A stretch of DNA of 64,000 nucleotides, taken from assembly GCF_020193575.1 (NCBI RefSeq), contig NZ_JADYVD010000038.1, forward strand, positions 1-64,000. Reading direction: 5' to 3'. A program made the position numbers and the translations under genes. The DNA is from Ensifer sp. IC4062. Its GTDB lineage: Bacteria; Pseudomonadota; Alphaproteobacteria; Rhizobiales; Rhizobiaceae. The notes below the pieces were generated by a model. The model was given only the letters and a program-made list of their open reading frames with translations, had not been told where the DNA came from and searched no databases. This document shows, piece by piece, positions 27,810 through 37,861 of this stretch (its first letter is position 1; each line of letters begins with the position of its first letter).

Positions 27810-29018
27810 ATGATAGTTGCGGGGCGCGCTTTCTTGGCGGCTCTTCTTATGTCGGCGGCAGCAACGCACGCAGTCGCAGAAGAGCCCAAGTCATCAGGCA
27901 CGGGTTTCAGCGTTACTGGTGATGGATGGCTGATGACCAACGCCCACGTCGTCGAGGGGTGCGAGCGTATCGAGGTCAAGGGCAGGGGGATCGCCACCGA
28001 TCCGCGGATCGACTCCACCAATGACCTCGCGCTAATCAAGGTGCCCTCGGACAAAACGTGGACGCCTCTGACATTCCGCCGCGCACCGACGCGGCTCGGC
28101 GAGGATATCGTCGCCATAGGTTACCCCCTGGCGGACCTCCTATCGGATTCGGTCAAGATCACGACAGGCAACGTGAACGCGCTGGCGGGCCTGAAAAACG
28201 ACACCCGGTACATCCAGATATCGACTCCGATCCAGCCCGGAAATTCGGGCGGGCCCGTCGTGGATCGCGACGGCTTTCTGCTCGGCATAACAAGCGCCAC
28301 CTTTTCGAAGAAGGCCGCGGACGAAATCGGAATCACAGCGCAGAACGTGAATTTTGCAATCAGAGCGTCGGTAGCCGACCTGTTCATGCAGTCGCAGAGC
28401 ATTACCAGCCTTTCGGGCGACAAGGCGGCGGGGCAACCCATCCTATCCACCGCCGACCTAGCCGAAAAGATTGCACCCTCGGTTCACCAGGTACTGTGTT
28501 ATGGAAAGCTGGAGGCGCGGGCATCGGTTCAGCGCGAGGAAGCGGTAACGAGCCTGCCCCGACCCGGGATATCTGCGATGCTTCTGGATGCCGCAGGTTA
28601 CGATGCCATCGGCTTCGATTACGCGACACTCAAAGACGTCAGCTATCAAGACTGTCGCAACGCCTGCGACGGTGACGGTCAGTGCAAGGCGATCACATAT
28701 AACGCCAAGCACCGCTTCTGCTTTCTGAAGAACGATGTCGTCGCCCTCATAAGGAACCGGGACGCGATGGCTGCATATTCGTCATCGAAGGCGGCGGACA
28801 TCATCAAGTCCGACTTCACCAGCTATTCCGGCATGGACATCCCCGGCGGCGATTATAAGCGTATCAGGCAGACGAACTACCTAGAGTGCTTTGTATCGTG
28901 CATCGGCGAAACCGCCTGCAAGGCGTTTGCCTACGTCGCGAAGAAGAAAGAATGTTGGCTGAAGGATGCCTTGGGACGGCCGAAAGCAGCGAAGGGCATA
29001 GAGCTAGGCGTTAAGTGA
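27810..29018 (+). CDS. Secreted trypsin-like serine protease with C-terminal PAN/apple-like repeats
   Basis: A 402-residue protein. Signal peptide: FLAALLMSAAATHAVAEEP. The protease domain (about 28-210) has the full triad: His46 (TNAHVVEGC), Asp72 (STNDLALIK) and Ser147 (PGNSGGPVV), in the DegP/S1-like order. There is no PDZ domain. The C-terminal half has two Cys-rich repeats (DCRNACDGDGQCKAITYN... and CFVSCIGETACKAFAYV...) that resemble PAN/apple domains used for carbohydrate or protein binding. It probably works in the periplasm or outside the cell. The gene stands alone; an imperfect palindrome (CCCCTATC/GATAGAGGGG) lies just before the start. Confidence 0.88.
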   Translation: MIVAGRAFLAALLMSAAATHAVAEEPKSSGTGFSVTGDGWLMTNAHVVEGCERIEVKGRGIATDPRIDSTNDLALIKVPSDKTWTPLTFRRAPTRLGEDIVAIGYPLADLLSDSVKITTGNVNALAGLKNDTRYIQISTPIQPGNSGGPVVDRDGFLLGITSATFSKKAADEIGITAQNVNFAIRASVADLFMQSQSITSLSGDKAAGQPILSTADLAEKIAPSVHQVLCYGKLEARASVQREEAVTSLPRPGISAMLLDAAGYDAIGFDYATLKDVSYQDCRNACDGDGQCKAITYNAKHRFCFLKNDVVALIRNRDAMAAYSSSKAADIIKSDFTSYSGMDIPGGDYKRIRQTNYLECFVSCIGETACKAFAYVAKKKECWLKDALGRPKAAKGIELGVK

Positions 29019-29066
29019 TTTGCAGGCACCGCTTCGGATGGCTCTGCCATGTCCTCGGGTATTAAG

Positions 29067-29693
29067 CTAAGACTTGCTCGAACCTTCGACCTCGAGTTCG
29101 CGGGCGAGACGAACAAGATCGGGTAGCGACTGCATGTTGAGCTTCTTCATCAATTGGCCCCGGTGCGCCTTAACCGTGGGCTCGCTGATGCCGAGCAGGA
29201 TGGCGGTCTGTTTGTTTCCATGACCAGCCACGATGAGTGACATGACGTCCTTTTCCCTGGGCGTGAGACCATTGTAGAGCCTCCGTGACGCGTCCGTCGC
29301 GGCGAACCGCGCCCGCCGTTGCGCGTCGCTCTCCAAGGCAGCGTGGATGGCATCGATCAGGTCTTGGGGCCGTACCGGCTTGGTCAGGAACTCGGCAGCG
29401 CCGGCTTTTATGGCCTTGACAGCCATGGGGATGTCGCCGTGTCCGCTGATGAAGATGATGGGAATCTCGTTCCCAATCCTATTCAAATGGTTTTGAAGAG
29501 CTATCCCGCTTTGACCCGTCAACCTGACATCCAGTACGAGACATCCGGGATTGTCGAGATCGACGCGAGACAGGAACTCCTCTGCAGAACTGAAAGTCGT
29601 GACCTGAAAACCAATCGAGTCGAGGAGGGCTTCCAGAGCTATCCGGATATCCTCGTCGTCATCAACGATGTAGACAGACCGCGAATGAGGCAT
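29067..29693 (-). CDS. FixJ/NodW-type response regulator
   Basis: A 208-residue protein with a receiver (Asp55 in CLVLDVRLTG, FISGHGD, FLTKPVR) and LuxR-type HTH (LTPREKDVMSLIVAGHGNKQTA, then SEPTVKAHRGQLMKKLN). It closely follows a receiver-histidine kinase gene on the same strand (5-bp gap), so it is the likely output of the signalling operon that begins at 37629. Its similarity to NodW/FixJ is in domain order and HTH type; the stimulus is not known. Confidence 0.94.
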   Translation of the reverse strand: MPHSRSVYIVDDDEDIRIALEALLDSIGFQVTTFSSAEEFLSRVDLDNPGCLVLDVRLTGQSGIALQNHLNRIGNEIPIIFISGHGDIPMAVKAIKAGAAEFLTKPVRPQDLIDAIHAALESDAQRRARFAATDASRRLYNGLTPREKDVMSLIVAGHGNKQTAILLGISEPTVKAHRGQLMKKLNMQSLPDLVRLARELEVEGSSKS

Positions 29694-29698
29694 GACGC

Positions 29699-31192
29699 TT
29701 ATTTTGCAAGGTTCCCATTGGCCAGAGGAAGACTAAATCGGAAGGTGGCTCCCGGTTCGGAATGAGGGATATCCGCTCTGATCGTGCCACCATGAGCTTC
29801 GATGATCGAGCGGCATATCGAAAGACCGAGACCCATGCCCTCTCTCTTGGTCGTGAACATCGCATCGAACACTCGCTCCCCGTCGACCGGTCCGAGACCT
29901 GGCCCGGTGTCCGAGACGAAGAGCTCGATTTCGCTGTCCACCGGGCGATGCGATCCGATTGAGATTGTCCTGGTTGATATCGCTGCCGCTGACATTGCTT
30001 CAAGGGCATTCATCACGAGGTTCAGAACTACCTGCTGAAGCTGGACGCGATCCCCCTGGACGAGGGGAGGTACAGGCGTCAGCGATGTTTCCACGCTCGC
30101 GCCATGCCTTTTGATCTCGCCCCGCAGCAAACCAACCACCTCCATCACCACCTCGTTGAGATCGATTTCGGTGAATTTGTCCGGAGCATTGCCCGCGAGG
30201 CTGCGGATGCTCCTGACAACCTCGCCAGCACGATGGCTATTCTGAGACATCCGCTCGGCAGCCGCCTTGGCCTGCTCGAGAAAGCGCAGGCAAGTCTCTG
30301 CATTCGAAACGATCGCGGTGAGCGGCTGGTTGACTTCATGTGCGATAGAGGCGGCGAGCTCTCCCAGTCTGGTTAGGCGACCGACAAGTGCAAGGTCGGC
30401 CTGCGCCTGGCGCAAAGCATCGTCCATCTGTTTTCGGTGGCCGATGTCGCGGAAGACGAGGACCGCTCCCGAGATTTCGCCGTGGTCGTCGATAATCGGG
30501 GCACCGCTGTCGTCAATATGGATTTCGGTACCATCCTTGGCGATGAGCAACGTGTGGTTGGCGAGCCCGACAATCGTTCCGAGGCGCAGAACCTTGGCCA
30601 CGGGGTCTTCGACCGTCTGTCGGCTGTCCTCATTGATGATCCGGAAGATATTGACGACGGGTTGGCCAATGGCTTCGGCCATCTTCCATTTGGTCAGCGC
30701 CTCCGCCACAGGGTTCATGAACGTGATCAGGCCGGCGGAGTCGGTCGCAATCACGGCGTCGCCAATGCTGGAGAGGGTTGTTGCATAGCGCCGCTCGCTC
30801 TCATGAAGGCGCTTCTCGGCGGCGTGCTTGTAGAGCGCCATCTCGATGGCCGCTCTTAGCTGGGTTTCTTCGAACGGCTTGAGAAGGTAGCCGAAGGGCT
30901 CGGATTCTCCGGCCCTGCGAACGGTTTCATCGTCCGCGTACGCGGTGAGATAGACAATCGGCATCCGCATCCGCTCCCGGATGGTTGTTGCCGCCTGAAT
31001 GCCGTCCATGTCGCCTTCCAGCCTGATGTCCATAAGGACTAGATCGGGCTTCAGGCTAGCAGCCATGGCAATCGCCTGTTCACCCGAGACCGCCGCGCCC
31101 GCGACGTCGTAGCCGATATTCCGAAGCTGGAGTTGAATGTCGCGGGATACGACACGATCGTCTTCCACGACGAGGATTGACTTGCGGCTCAC
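29699..31192 (-). CDS. Receiver-PAS-histidine kinase
   Basis: A 497-residue soluble protein. Residues 1-125 form a receiver (Asp55 in LVLMDIRLEG, LTAYADD, YLLKPFE). A PAS domain follows (about 135-255: SIGDAVIATDSAGLITFMNP), then the kinase core with H-box SIAHEVNQPLTAIVSNAE (His285), N-box QVVLNLVMNALEAM, and G-boxes DTGPGLG and GMGLGLSICRSIIEAHGG. An N-terminal receiver on a histidine kinase suggests a phosphorelay: it can be phosphorylated by the upstream 1652-residue kinase and signal to the downstream FixJ-type regulator. It starts 4 bp after the big kinase gene. Confidence 0.93.
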   Translation of the reverse strand: MSRKSILVVEDDRVVSRDIQLQLRNIGYDVAGAAVSGEQAIAMAASLKPDLVLMDIRLEGDMDGIQAATTIRERMRMPIVYLTAYADDETVRRAGESEPFGYLLKPFEETQLRAAIEMALYKHAAEKRLHESERRYATTLSSIGDAVIATDSAGLITFMNPVAEALTKWKMAEAIGQPVVNIFRIINEDSRQTVEDPVAKVLRLGTIVGLANHTLLIAKDGTEIHIDDSGAPIIDDHGEISGAVLVFRDIGHRKQMDDALRQAQADLALVGRLTRLGELAASIAHEVNQPLTAIVSNAETCLRFLEQAKAAAERMSQNSHRAGEVVRSIRSLAGNAPDKFTEIDLNEVVMEVVGLLRGEIKRHGASVETSLTPVPPLVQGDRVQLQQVVLNLVMNALEAMSAAAISTRTISIGSHRPVDSEIELFVSDTGPGLGPVDGERVFDAMFTTKREGMGLGLSICRSIIEAHGGTIRADIPHSEPGATFRFSLPLANGNLAK

Positions 31193-31196
31193 TCGC

Positions 31197-34100
31197 TCAG
31201 GCCTTTGCTATTTTGAAGGTGATAAGAAATCTCGTTCCGACGCCCGTGTCGACAGTCATACTCCCGCGCAACTGGTCCACCAGGTCCTTTACGAGCTGCA
31301 AGCCGAGGGTTTCAGCGCTTTCCCAGCCCTCTCTGAGTCCCACACCGTCATCCTCGACGACCAATTCATAATGGGTAGGCTGCCGCGCTGACAATGCCAC
31401 GCTGACTTGACCGCGGGAAACGGCTGGATAGGCATGCTTGAGAGCGTTAGACACCAACTCGTTTACGATGAGCCCGCAAGAGACGGCGCTGTCGAGATCG
31501 AGGTCGACTTCATCGACATCGACGTTCAGGGCGACTGATTTTTCCCGTGTGCCGTACGCCCGAGCGAGATGGGCACACAGTGTTTTCAAGTGGTTCGCCA
31601 TCGAGATGCGCGCAAAGTTGCCGGCGCGATACAGGTTTTCGTGAACCAGAGCCATTGAGCGAACCCGGTTCCGGCTATCCTGAAAGAGTTCCGCCATCTT
31701 GATGTCGTTAACCCGAGAGGCCTGAAGGTTCAAAAGACTGCTTATCAGTTGCAGATTATTCTTTACTCGATGGTGCACTTCCCTGAGCAGCGACTCCTTC
31801 TCGTCGAGTGACGCATTTTCAAGCGAGATTGCCGCCTGCGCCGCTATGAGTTTGAGAACGGCAACCCGAGCCGGCGAGAAAGCGTTTTCGTTGAGACGAT
31901 TTTCGAGAAGGAGGATACCAACTGATTTCCCACGCGCCACCAGGGGGACGGCGAGTCCGCTTGAGATGCAATGTTCATCCATGTTGCGGTCATGCCGCGA
32001 CTCGCTGTCGTCGAGAACGACCGGTTCCTGGTGACGGAAAGCATCACGCAGCTTCTTTGCGGGTGCGTCGCCATCCCTGAGTGGCTCGCGCCGAAACCGC
32101 ACGTCGATCTCCTCGCCGTTGGCCACCGCCTCTGCTTCCGTCCAGAAGCTCTGCTGTCGAGGCAACACCAGCAGCGCCCGCTGCGCTCCCGCGTTCTCAA
32201 GCGCAACCGTCAGCAGCGTCCGGACCATCTTGGACTGGACTACCTCGCCGGCCACGCTTGCCGACGAGCGAACGACTGACTGTAGGTCCAGCTCGTTCGG
32301 AAGAGCCTCGCTGGCGTTGGAGTACGGCATCGCGTAGGTGGTCGGGAGGTGAGGGTACTTGACCTCTAGGTCTCTCAGCTTGCCGTTTGCGCCCCAACGA
32401 CGGTAAGCGGCATAGGCCCTTTCCCGGTGGGCAAGTGCCATCGTCGCTAGCCCTATACCTTGGGCGAAGCTAGCTGCAAACTCGTGCGCCAGGGCTTCGA
32501 TATGAGGAAACTGGCTTTCGACTGCCGCGGAGATGGCCTCTTCATAGAGCCTCAGCGCATCAACTTGCCGTCCCTCGAGACGTGCAAGTTCGGCAGCTGC
32601 GATGCCCGCGTGCGCCGCGAAGTTCTCAGGATTATTGGCGCTCCAGGTCTGTAGTCGCTCTAGGTATTTTCGAATCTCCGCCTTGCTGGCGTGGTCGGAA
32701 GCTGCGACGGTCCGGGTCAGTGCGAGGCACTTGTAAAAGGTGTATTCAACCCACTCGAGGTGGCCCGCGGTCGTCCACAGCAGGGGCTCGGCCCTTCCTC
32801 CGTGCCGGACCGCGGCCTCAAAATCCCCGGCGAAGATCGCCACCTGCGTTTTTCTGATCCAATGCCAGCAAGCGGCGATTTCGAGACCGGGCGTGCTGTC
32901 CAACCGGCTCTCGAAGGCGACTTCGTCGAAATCGCCGTCGTCGAACGTGTCCAGCGAAAACGTCAATCCCTGCAGGCTCCGGACAAGCATGGCTTGGCTG
33001 GTTATGATATCTGCGATCAGTCCAAAATTGATCTGCTTCGCGAAGTCGAGCGCGGAGCTCGCGCGGCGCTCGATAACTCCGAGCTGATCGCCGGCAAGTA
33101 GCATGTTGCTGATCGTCGTACAGCTGCAAAACCCGGCATAGGTCAGATCGCCCGACTCCTGGGAGATCGTCAGCGCCTGTCGATGGAGCTCTCGGCCTGC
33201 TCTTATCGGCTCCGAATAGGGAAGCACGTGATAGGCAAACGTCATCGAAACTCGACCTCGGAAGCGGGCGAATTCCGGGTCCTGAACCATCTGAAGCGCC
33301 AGCCTGCCGAACAGGTAGCCCGCAGCATACTCCCCGAACATGGGACCGAGCACCATCCCAAGATAAGCATACCCGAGCGGAGACGCCGGCGAATTCCCGT
33401 TTGAGCGGCTGACGTTGGCCATCCGGCAAAGGACGAGGCAGACGAGCTTCTGGTCGGTGAAAAAGGCGGGGGGCAGGACGGCACCGAGGACGTCAAGGAG
33501 GGGCGCTTCCGTCGACGAGCGAAAGGGTAGCTCCAATCGAGTCCCGATTGCGTCCGCGCGTACCTCCTCCTCGATCTCGCGGTACTCCTCCCGCACCATG
33601 TCCCAGGTGGGATTCGCAGGCCAATCAATGCCTTCGTGGCGTAGGTAGTCGAGGCAAAGGTCAATCGCCCGGTCGAGTTGCCCCAGCGCCGTGTAGAGGG
33701 TTATCTGCGACCAGGTGACACGAGCGAGCTTTCCGCGGTTGAGCGTTTGCTGCCGGAGCGAATCGAGCCGCCGCTCCGCGCTCGTTGACTGACCAAGAAC
33801 AAATTCGCAGTCGGCCATCCCGATCTCGAAATCGATCGTCAATTCGATCGCTTCGTCGCCTTCCACCTGCCGCGAGACCCGTGCTCCGGTTTCGAAATAT
33901 GTAAGTGCGGATGCGAAGGCGGATGTTTGCTCCGCCTTGCGTCCCGCCGCCAAATTCAACTCGGCCACACGAATCCGCTCTTCATGCCCGGTAACGAGAT
34001 CGGCTGCGCGATTATACTGCTCTGCCACAGTGAAGATGCGATCGTGGATTTCCTCAGGCGGCAACAAGGAGACCATGCGGCGCGCGATACTGAGGTGCAG

Positions 34101-36155
34101 ACTTCTGCGAGTATCGTCCGACGGTGCGAGGTAGGCAGCCTCCTGAACCCGGTCATGAACGAATACCAGACCTTCATCGCGCGCGAAAATAAGCCCGGCG
34201 TCGATGGCCTCATCGATGCAAGATGCGTATGTGTCCTCCGGGAGGCCGGTCACCAGACGGAGCAGACGCCGACAGACTATATTGCCGAGCAAGGCCATGC
34301 TGGCCATAATTTCACGGGTCGTCGGGCTCAGCTTTGCAAGCTTCACAGCCATCAAATCTGAAACGTCTTGAGACGAGCTCTGCTCTATCTCCTCGCGCCT
34401 CCATGTCCACTGTCGCGACCGCATGTCGAAAGACACCCTGCCATCCTGAACGAGAGCGGCGAGGAGTTGCGTCGTAAAGAGAGGATTTCCTCCAGCCCGT
34501 TCAACAATCACCTCGGCGAGGGGATGCGCCTCGCCCTGATCCACACCGAGACTGTCGGAGACAAGTTGGAGCACTTCCGAGCCGGACAAAGGCGAAAGCT
34601 CTAATGTCGAAACCGTGGTTTCCGGCTGATTGATTTCGTCAAGCCATTCTCGCAATGGATGGCCCGACGCGACCTCGTTTTCCCGGAAGGCCCCGATGAC
34701 GAGTGTATTCCGTATCGACTGGGCTTGGAGCGTCCTTTTGAGGAAACCAAGCGTAGCGTGGTCGATCCACTGGAGGTCATCAAGGAACAGTACCAGTGGA
34801 TGACCGCCGCGCGAGAAAGCTCCGGCAAAACGGGAGAGCACGTACTGAAACCGGTTCTGGGCCTCGTTAGGTGGAAGGTTCGGAACGTCGGGCTGGGGGC
34901 CGATCAACGCATCAAGTTCGGGGATCAGCGAAGTTATCAGGCGGCCGTTCGGGCCGATCGCCGCCTTGACGAGGTCTCCTATCCCATCCTCCCCGAGACG
35001 ATAGTGAGACGGTATATGGGAGATCAGCCCCCGAAAAGCCTGCACGATCGTGGAAAGCGGAACGTGATGGTTGATCTGGTCAAACTTGCCTTCGGCATAA
35101 AGGGCGACCTGGGGATCAAGCCGCCGCTGGAAAGCCCTGACGAGGGCGGATTTGCCAATACCCGACAAACCCGACACGAGAACCAACTCGGTCTTTCCCG
35201 AGAGAGCGACGCGATCCAAACTCTCCGTCAGCTGGAGAATTTCTGCCTCCCGACCATAGAGTTGGTCCGGAATGACCAGTGTTCCGCGAGCGTCCTGGGT
35301 GCCGAGTTCGAAGAGTTCGATCCTGCCGTTGCTGGTGAACGCCGATAGACAACGCTCGAGATCGACCCTGAGCCCTCCGGCAGTTTGATATCGCTCCTCG
35401 GCCGCCTTCGAAAGTAGCTTGAGGAGGATCGACGCGACGGCGCTCGGAATCTTCGTGGCCCATCTGCCCGGAGGCAAAGCAGGCCTTGCGAGGTGGCTGT
35501 GAAGCCACTCCGCCGGCGTATGCGCCGCAAAAGGAAGTCTCCCCGTCAGCAACTGATAGAGCGTGACCCCAAGGGAGTATAGGTCGCTACGGGTGTCGGC
35601 CCGGCGGTCAAGCCTTCCTGTGAGTTCCGGTGAAATGTAGGGCAGGCGGTCGACGGTCAATGTATCGCCATCACGTTCCGTCGGAGCGCGGGACGCCGGG
35701 AAAGCACAGCCGAACCCGATGAAATAGACCTTCCCCGGATCGACGACCATGATGTTGGCCGGCCGGATATCTCCGTGGACGAGGCCACTCTCGTGGATGC
35801 GCGCTACAGCGTCGCAAATCAATATCGAGAGTTGAAGGAATTCCTTGAGGGGGCGTCCGGAATCCCATGCGGAATCAAGCGAACTCCCGCCAAGGTCTTC
35901 GAGGAGAATCCCTTGGCGGCCTCCGACTACCAAGCCGTGCAGCGCCTTTGCTCCGCCCGCACTCGCTACCCGATCGGCCACACGGAGTTCGGCTTCGAGC
36001 CTAATTTGCTGCGCGGGCGCAAGATCACCCGGCGTTGCCACGAGTACCGCGAGATTAGTTTGACCGCCGGGAAGCGTAAGCCGGACGAGACTGGAAACGC
36101 CGTCGGCTCTTAATAGCTCGAGGTCGTAACCAGGCTCTAGGTCGAAACTCTTCAT
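31197..36155 (-). CDS. Pseudokinase / AAA-type ATPase / GAF / HisKA_2 histidine kinase
   Basis: A 1652-residue signalling protein. Residues 1-270 form a Ser/Thr-kinase fold with HGDIRPAN (Asp129, Asn134), but the beta-3 Lys is not visible (NLAVLVA) and DFG reads GFG (Gly147), so it is probably a pseudokinase. A STAND-like ATPase follows (GREAEIL, Walker A GLSGIGKS with Lys335, Walker [12 protein letters not shown]), then a long helical repeat region, a GAF-like domain and a C-terminal HisKA_2/HATPase core ([20 protein letters not shown], His about 1461; [19 protein letters not shown]). Such trifunctional proteins are known in rhizobia and cyanobacteria. It heads the kinase pair in a minus-strand operon. 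Confidence 0.92.
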   Translation of the reverse strand: MKSFDLEPGYDLELLRADGVSSLVRLTLPGGQTNLAVLVATPGDLAPAQQIRLEAELRVADRVASAGGAKALHGLVVGGRQGILLEDLGGSSLDSAWDSGRPLKEFLQLSILICDAVARIHESGLVHGDIRPANIMVVDPGKVYFIGFGCAFPASRAPTERDGDTLTVDRLPYISPELTGRLDRRADTRSDLYSLGVTLYQLLTGRLPFAAHTPAEWLHSHLARPALPPGRWATKIPSAVASILLKLLSKAAEERYQTAGGLRVDLERCLSAFTSNGRIELFELGTQDARGTLVIPDQLYGREAEILQLTESLDRVALSGKTELVLVSGLSGIGKSALVRAFQRRLDPQVALYAEGKFDQINHHVPLSTIVQAFRGLISHIPSHYRLGEDGIGDLVKAAIGPNGRLITSLIPELDALIGPQPDVPNLPPNEAQNRFQYVLSRFAGAFSRGGHPLVLFLDDLQWIDHATLGFLKRTLQAQSIRNTLVIGAFRENEVASGHPLREWLDEINQPETTVSTLELSPLSGSEVLQLVSDSLGVDQGEAHPLAEVIVERAGGNPLFTTQLLAALVQDGRVSFDMRSRQWTWRREEIEQSSSQDVSDLMAVKLAKLSPTTREIMASMALLGNIVCRRLLRLVTGLPEDTYASCIDEAIDAGLIFARDEGLVFVHDRVQEAAYLAPSDDTRRSLHLSIARRMVSLLPPEEIHDRIFTVAEQYNRAADLVTGHEERIRVAELNLAAGRKAEQTSAFASALTYFETGARVSRQVEGDEAIELTIDFEIGMADCEFVLGQSTSAERRLDSLRQQTLNRGKLARVTWSQITLYTALGQLDRAIDLCLDYLRHEGIDWPANPTWDMVREEYREIEEEVRADAIGTRLELPFRSSTEAPLLDVLGAVLPPAFFTDQKLVCLVLCRMANVSRSNGNSPASPLGYAYLGMVLGPMFGEYAAGYLFGRLALQMVQDPEFARFRGRVSMTFAYHVLPYSEPIRAGRELHRQALTISQESGDLTYAGFCSCTTISNMLLAGDQLGVIERRASSALDFAKQINFGLIADIITSQAMLVRSLQGLTFSLDTFDDGDFDEVAFESRLDSTPGLEIAACWHWIRKTQVAIFAGDFEAAVRHGGRAEPLLWTTAGHLEWVEYTFYKCLALTRTVAASDHASKAEIRKYLERLQTWSANNPENFAAHAGIAAAELARLEGRQVDALRLYEEAISAAVESQFPHIEALAHEFAASFAQGIGLATMALAHRERAYAAYRRWGANGKLRDLEVKYPHLPTTYAMPYSNASEALPNELDLQSVVRSSASVAGEVVQSKMVRTLLTVALENAGAQRALLVLPRQQSFWTEAEAVANGEEIDVRFRREPLRDGDAPAKKLRDAFRHQEPVVLDDSESRHDRNMDEHCISSGLAVPLVARGKSVGILLLENRLNENAFSPARVAVLKLIAAQAAISLENASLDEKESLLREVHHRVKNNLQLISSLLNLQASRVNDIKMAELFQDSRNRVRSMALVHENLYRAGNFARISMANHLKTLCAHLARAYGTREKSVALNVDVDEVDLDLDSAVSCGLIVNELVSNALKHAYPAVSRGQVSVALSARQPTHYELVVEDDGVGLREGWESAETLGLQLVKDLVDQLRGSMTVDTGVGTRFLITFKIAKA

Positions 36156-36247
36156 AAATAGGACCTTGATGCGTCCGCGACGGCTGTGATGTCGCCCGGC
36201 ACATAGATATTAAGTCCGTCCGCCGTTGGCAACGCGTCCGGTCTCGA

Positions 36248-36718
36248 TCAGCGCTTTGGACCATCGGAAGGTCCAATTCCATGAGCAAGTGCAGCCCCAG
36301 CTAGCTCCGCTTGAGCAGCATTGACGAGCTCTTGGACTTGGCCTGGCGTTTCGCGGCAGTAGCACGCCGCCTTCTGCAGGGTAAAGCCCGCCACTTCGAC
36401 CAACGTGTAGGCGAGGCGGCGATCGAAGGGGAGGCGGCTCAAAAGCTGAAATCCTTTCGCTGCATCGTCGTTATCGTTCGCTAACGCGTAGCCATGGACA
36501 TGTGGCGTCGCGTACATACTTTCGGAAACAGCCTTTGCCTGGTCGACCATGCACAAAAGAAAGTTCTGAGGGTGCTTCAAAAGCACCGGTTCCCGCATTA
36601 GCGCGGCCGAGAGAAGCGCATCCGCTCTCTCGGGTCCGCCCAACAGCAGCAAGATGATTGCCCTGACCGAACGGAAGACGTCGACCAGGTGCGGGGCTTG
36701 GGAATCAAATGCAGGCAT
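36248..36718 (-). CDS. Degenerate ECF sigma factor-like protein
   Basis: A 156-residue protein. Residues 90-140 resemble sigma-70 region 4: LLSRLPFDRRLAYTLVEVAG, then FTLQKAACYCRETPGQVQEL. The N-terminal part (VDVFRSVRAIILLLLGGPER, ADALLSAALMRE) resembles a weakened region 2. The usual region 2 acidic and aromatic positions are poorly conserved, so promoter recognition is doubtful; it may instead bind a regulator. It lies between the crotonase-family gene and the large kinase gene on the same strand. Start chosen at ATG 36718; longer frames have no ribosome-binding site. Confidence 0.6.
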   Translation of the reverse strand: MPAFDSQAPHLVDVFRSVRAIILLLLGGPERADALLSAALMREPVLLKHPQNFLLCMVDQAKAVSESMYATPHVHGYALANDNDDAAKGFQLLSRLPFDRRLAYTLVEVAGFTLQKAACYCRETPGQVQELVNAAQAELAGAALAHGIGPSDGPKR

Positions 36719-36774
36719 GGAAGACCTCGCCAGATTGTCGAGGCGATGTGGCGGGTCTTTTCCGTGATCGGTGC

Positions 36775-37629
36775 CTATGCTTGCGGACCGACATAGAACC
36801 CCAGCCTCTTCTCGATATCGCTCGGCTGCTGCAGGCCAAGGTTGACGAATTTGGCAAGCCGGTGCTGCGCGAACGGTTGCCCGACCGACGTAACAAAAGC
36901 CTCCCACGCGGGCTGCATCTCGGAGTCGGTCGGCAAGCTGGCGTCATCTACGAACCGCTTCGTGGTGGCGATGGCGTCGCGGTTGAACGAAGCAATGCGC
37001 TCGGCGAATTCGTCGACGAACCTGTCAAGCTCATCGTCGGGAAGGGCGCGGTTCACGTAGCCGTAGAGCTCGGCCAGGTCGCCGGGGATATCGTCCGCCC
37101 CGAGAAGCACCTCGAGAGCACGACCGCGCCCCATTAGGCGCGGCATTCTTGCCATTGGCCCGCCGCCAGGAACAAAGCCAGCTCCCACCTCCCAATGCGA
37201 GAGGATGGCCTTCTCCCGACTGGCGAACCGGATGTCGCATGCCAGCGCTATCTCACTACCCGAGCCCGTTGCCCTGCCTCGGATCGACGCAATCGACACG
37301 ACGGGCAGCCGACTAAGTCGTACGAAGGCGTCCGGCACGGGATGCATGCCCGTAGGTCCTGGGGCCATATTGATGGATTCCGATGGATCGCGAAGGACAT
37401 CGTAATGCGCCATGAAATAGTCAGGGTTGGTGCTGCCGATGACTACGACCTTCAATTCAGGGGCATTCTCCATTTCGGTCACAAGCTCCGAGAGCTCTCG
37501 GACCATCTGTGGCCCCATAATGTTCAACGGCGGATTGTCGAGATTGACCCGCCAATAGTGAGGGGAACTTCGGATAACCTCGATCTGGCGGCGCTGCACA
37601 TCAGCTGAGGGTGTGCTGGTTGCTTCCAT
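36775..37629 (-). CDS. Enoyl-CoA hydratase/isomerase (crotonase) family protein
   Basis: A 284-residue protein with the crotonase fold: NPPLNIMGPQMVRELSELV, the oxyanion-hole region SIRGRATGSGSEIALACDIRFA, and HWEVGAGFVPGGGPMARMPRLMGRGRALEVLL. The catalytic Glu pair of true enoyl-CoA hydratases is not clearly present, so the reaction is open. From memory, this subgroup is found in gene clusters with SDRs and AraC regulators. It probably begins the minus-strand operon that continues through the sigma-like and kinase genes. It is divergent from an alpha/beta hydrolase gene and the operator-like repeat at 37696. Confidence 0.87.
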   Translation of the reverse strand: MEATSTPSADVQRRQIEVIRSSPHYWRVNLDNPPLNIMGPQMVRELSELVTEMENAPELKVVVIGSTNPDYFMAHYDVLRDPSESINMAPGPTGMHPVPDAFVRLSRLPVVSIASIRGRATGSGSEIALACDIRFASREKAILSHWEVGAGFVPGGGPMARMPRLMGRGRALEVLLGADDIPGDLAELYGYVNRALPDDELDRFVDEFAERIASFNRDAIATTKRFVDDASLPTDSEMQPAWEAFVTSVGQPFAQHRLAKFVNLGLQQPSDIEKRLGFYVGPQA

Positions 37630-37695
37630 GTGTCGGTCCTTTCAGAGCGGTGACGGGGAGGACGTCTGGACAATATTTGGGCCGCCCCAACGTTC

Positions 37696-37720
37696 TTGAA
37701 CCGCGGGCCAATTCGTAGAA
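37696..37720 (+). promoter_or_regulatory. Predicted AraC-type operator, site 2
   Basis: TTGAACC at 37696 and TAGAACC at 37716, exactly 20 bp apart, with one mismatch to the pentamer TTGAA in the second half. It lies 142 bp before the alpha/beta hydrolase start and 67 bp before the crotonase-family start on the other strand. Confidence 0.4.
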
Positions 37721-37861
37721 CCCGGGGCGCGCGAGCGCGATGCATTATTCCGAGTGTCGCAATGGTGACTTTCAGAGGAGGTGAATTCCGTCGATCGGCG
37801 GAACTGTCTAACTCTAATGCATCAGGACCGAGCTTCCGAACTTCAACGACAGGAGACGAAA

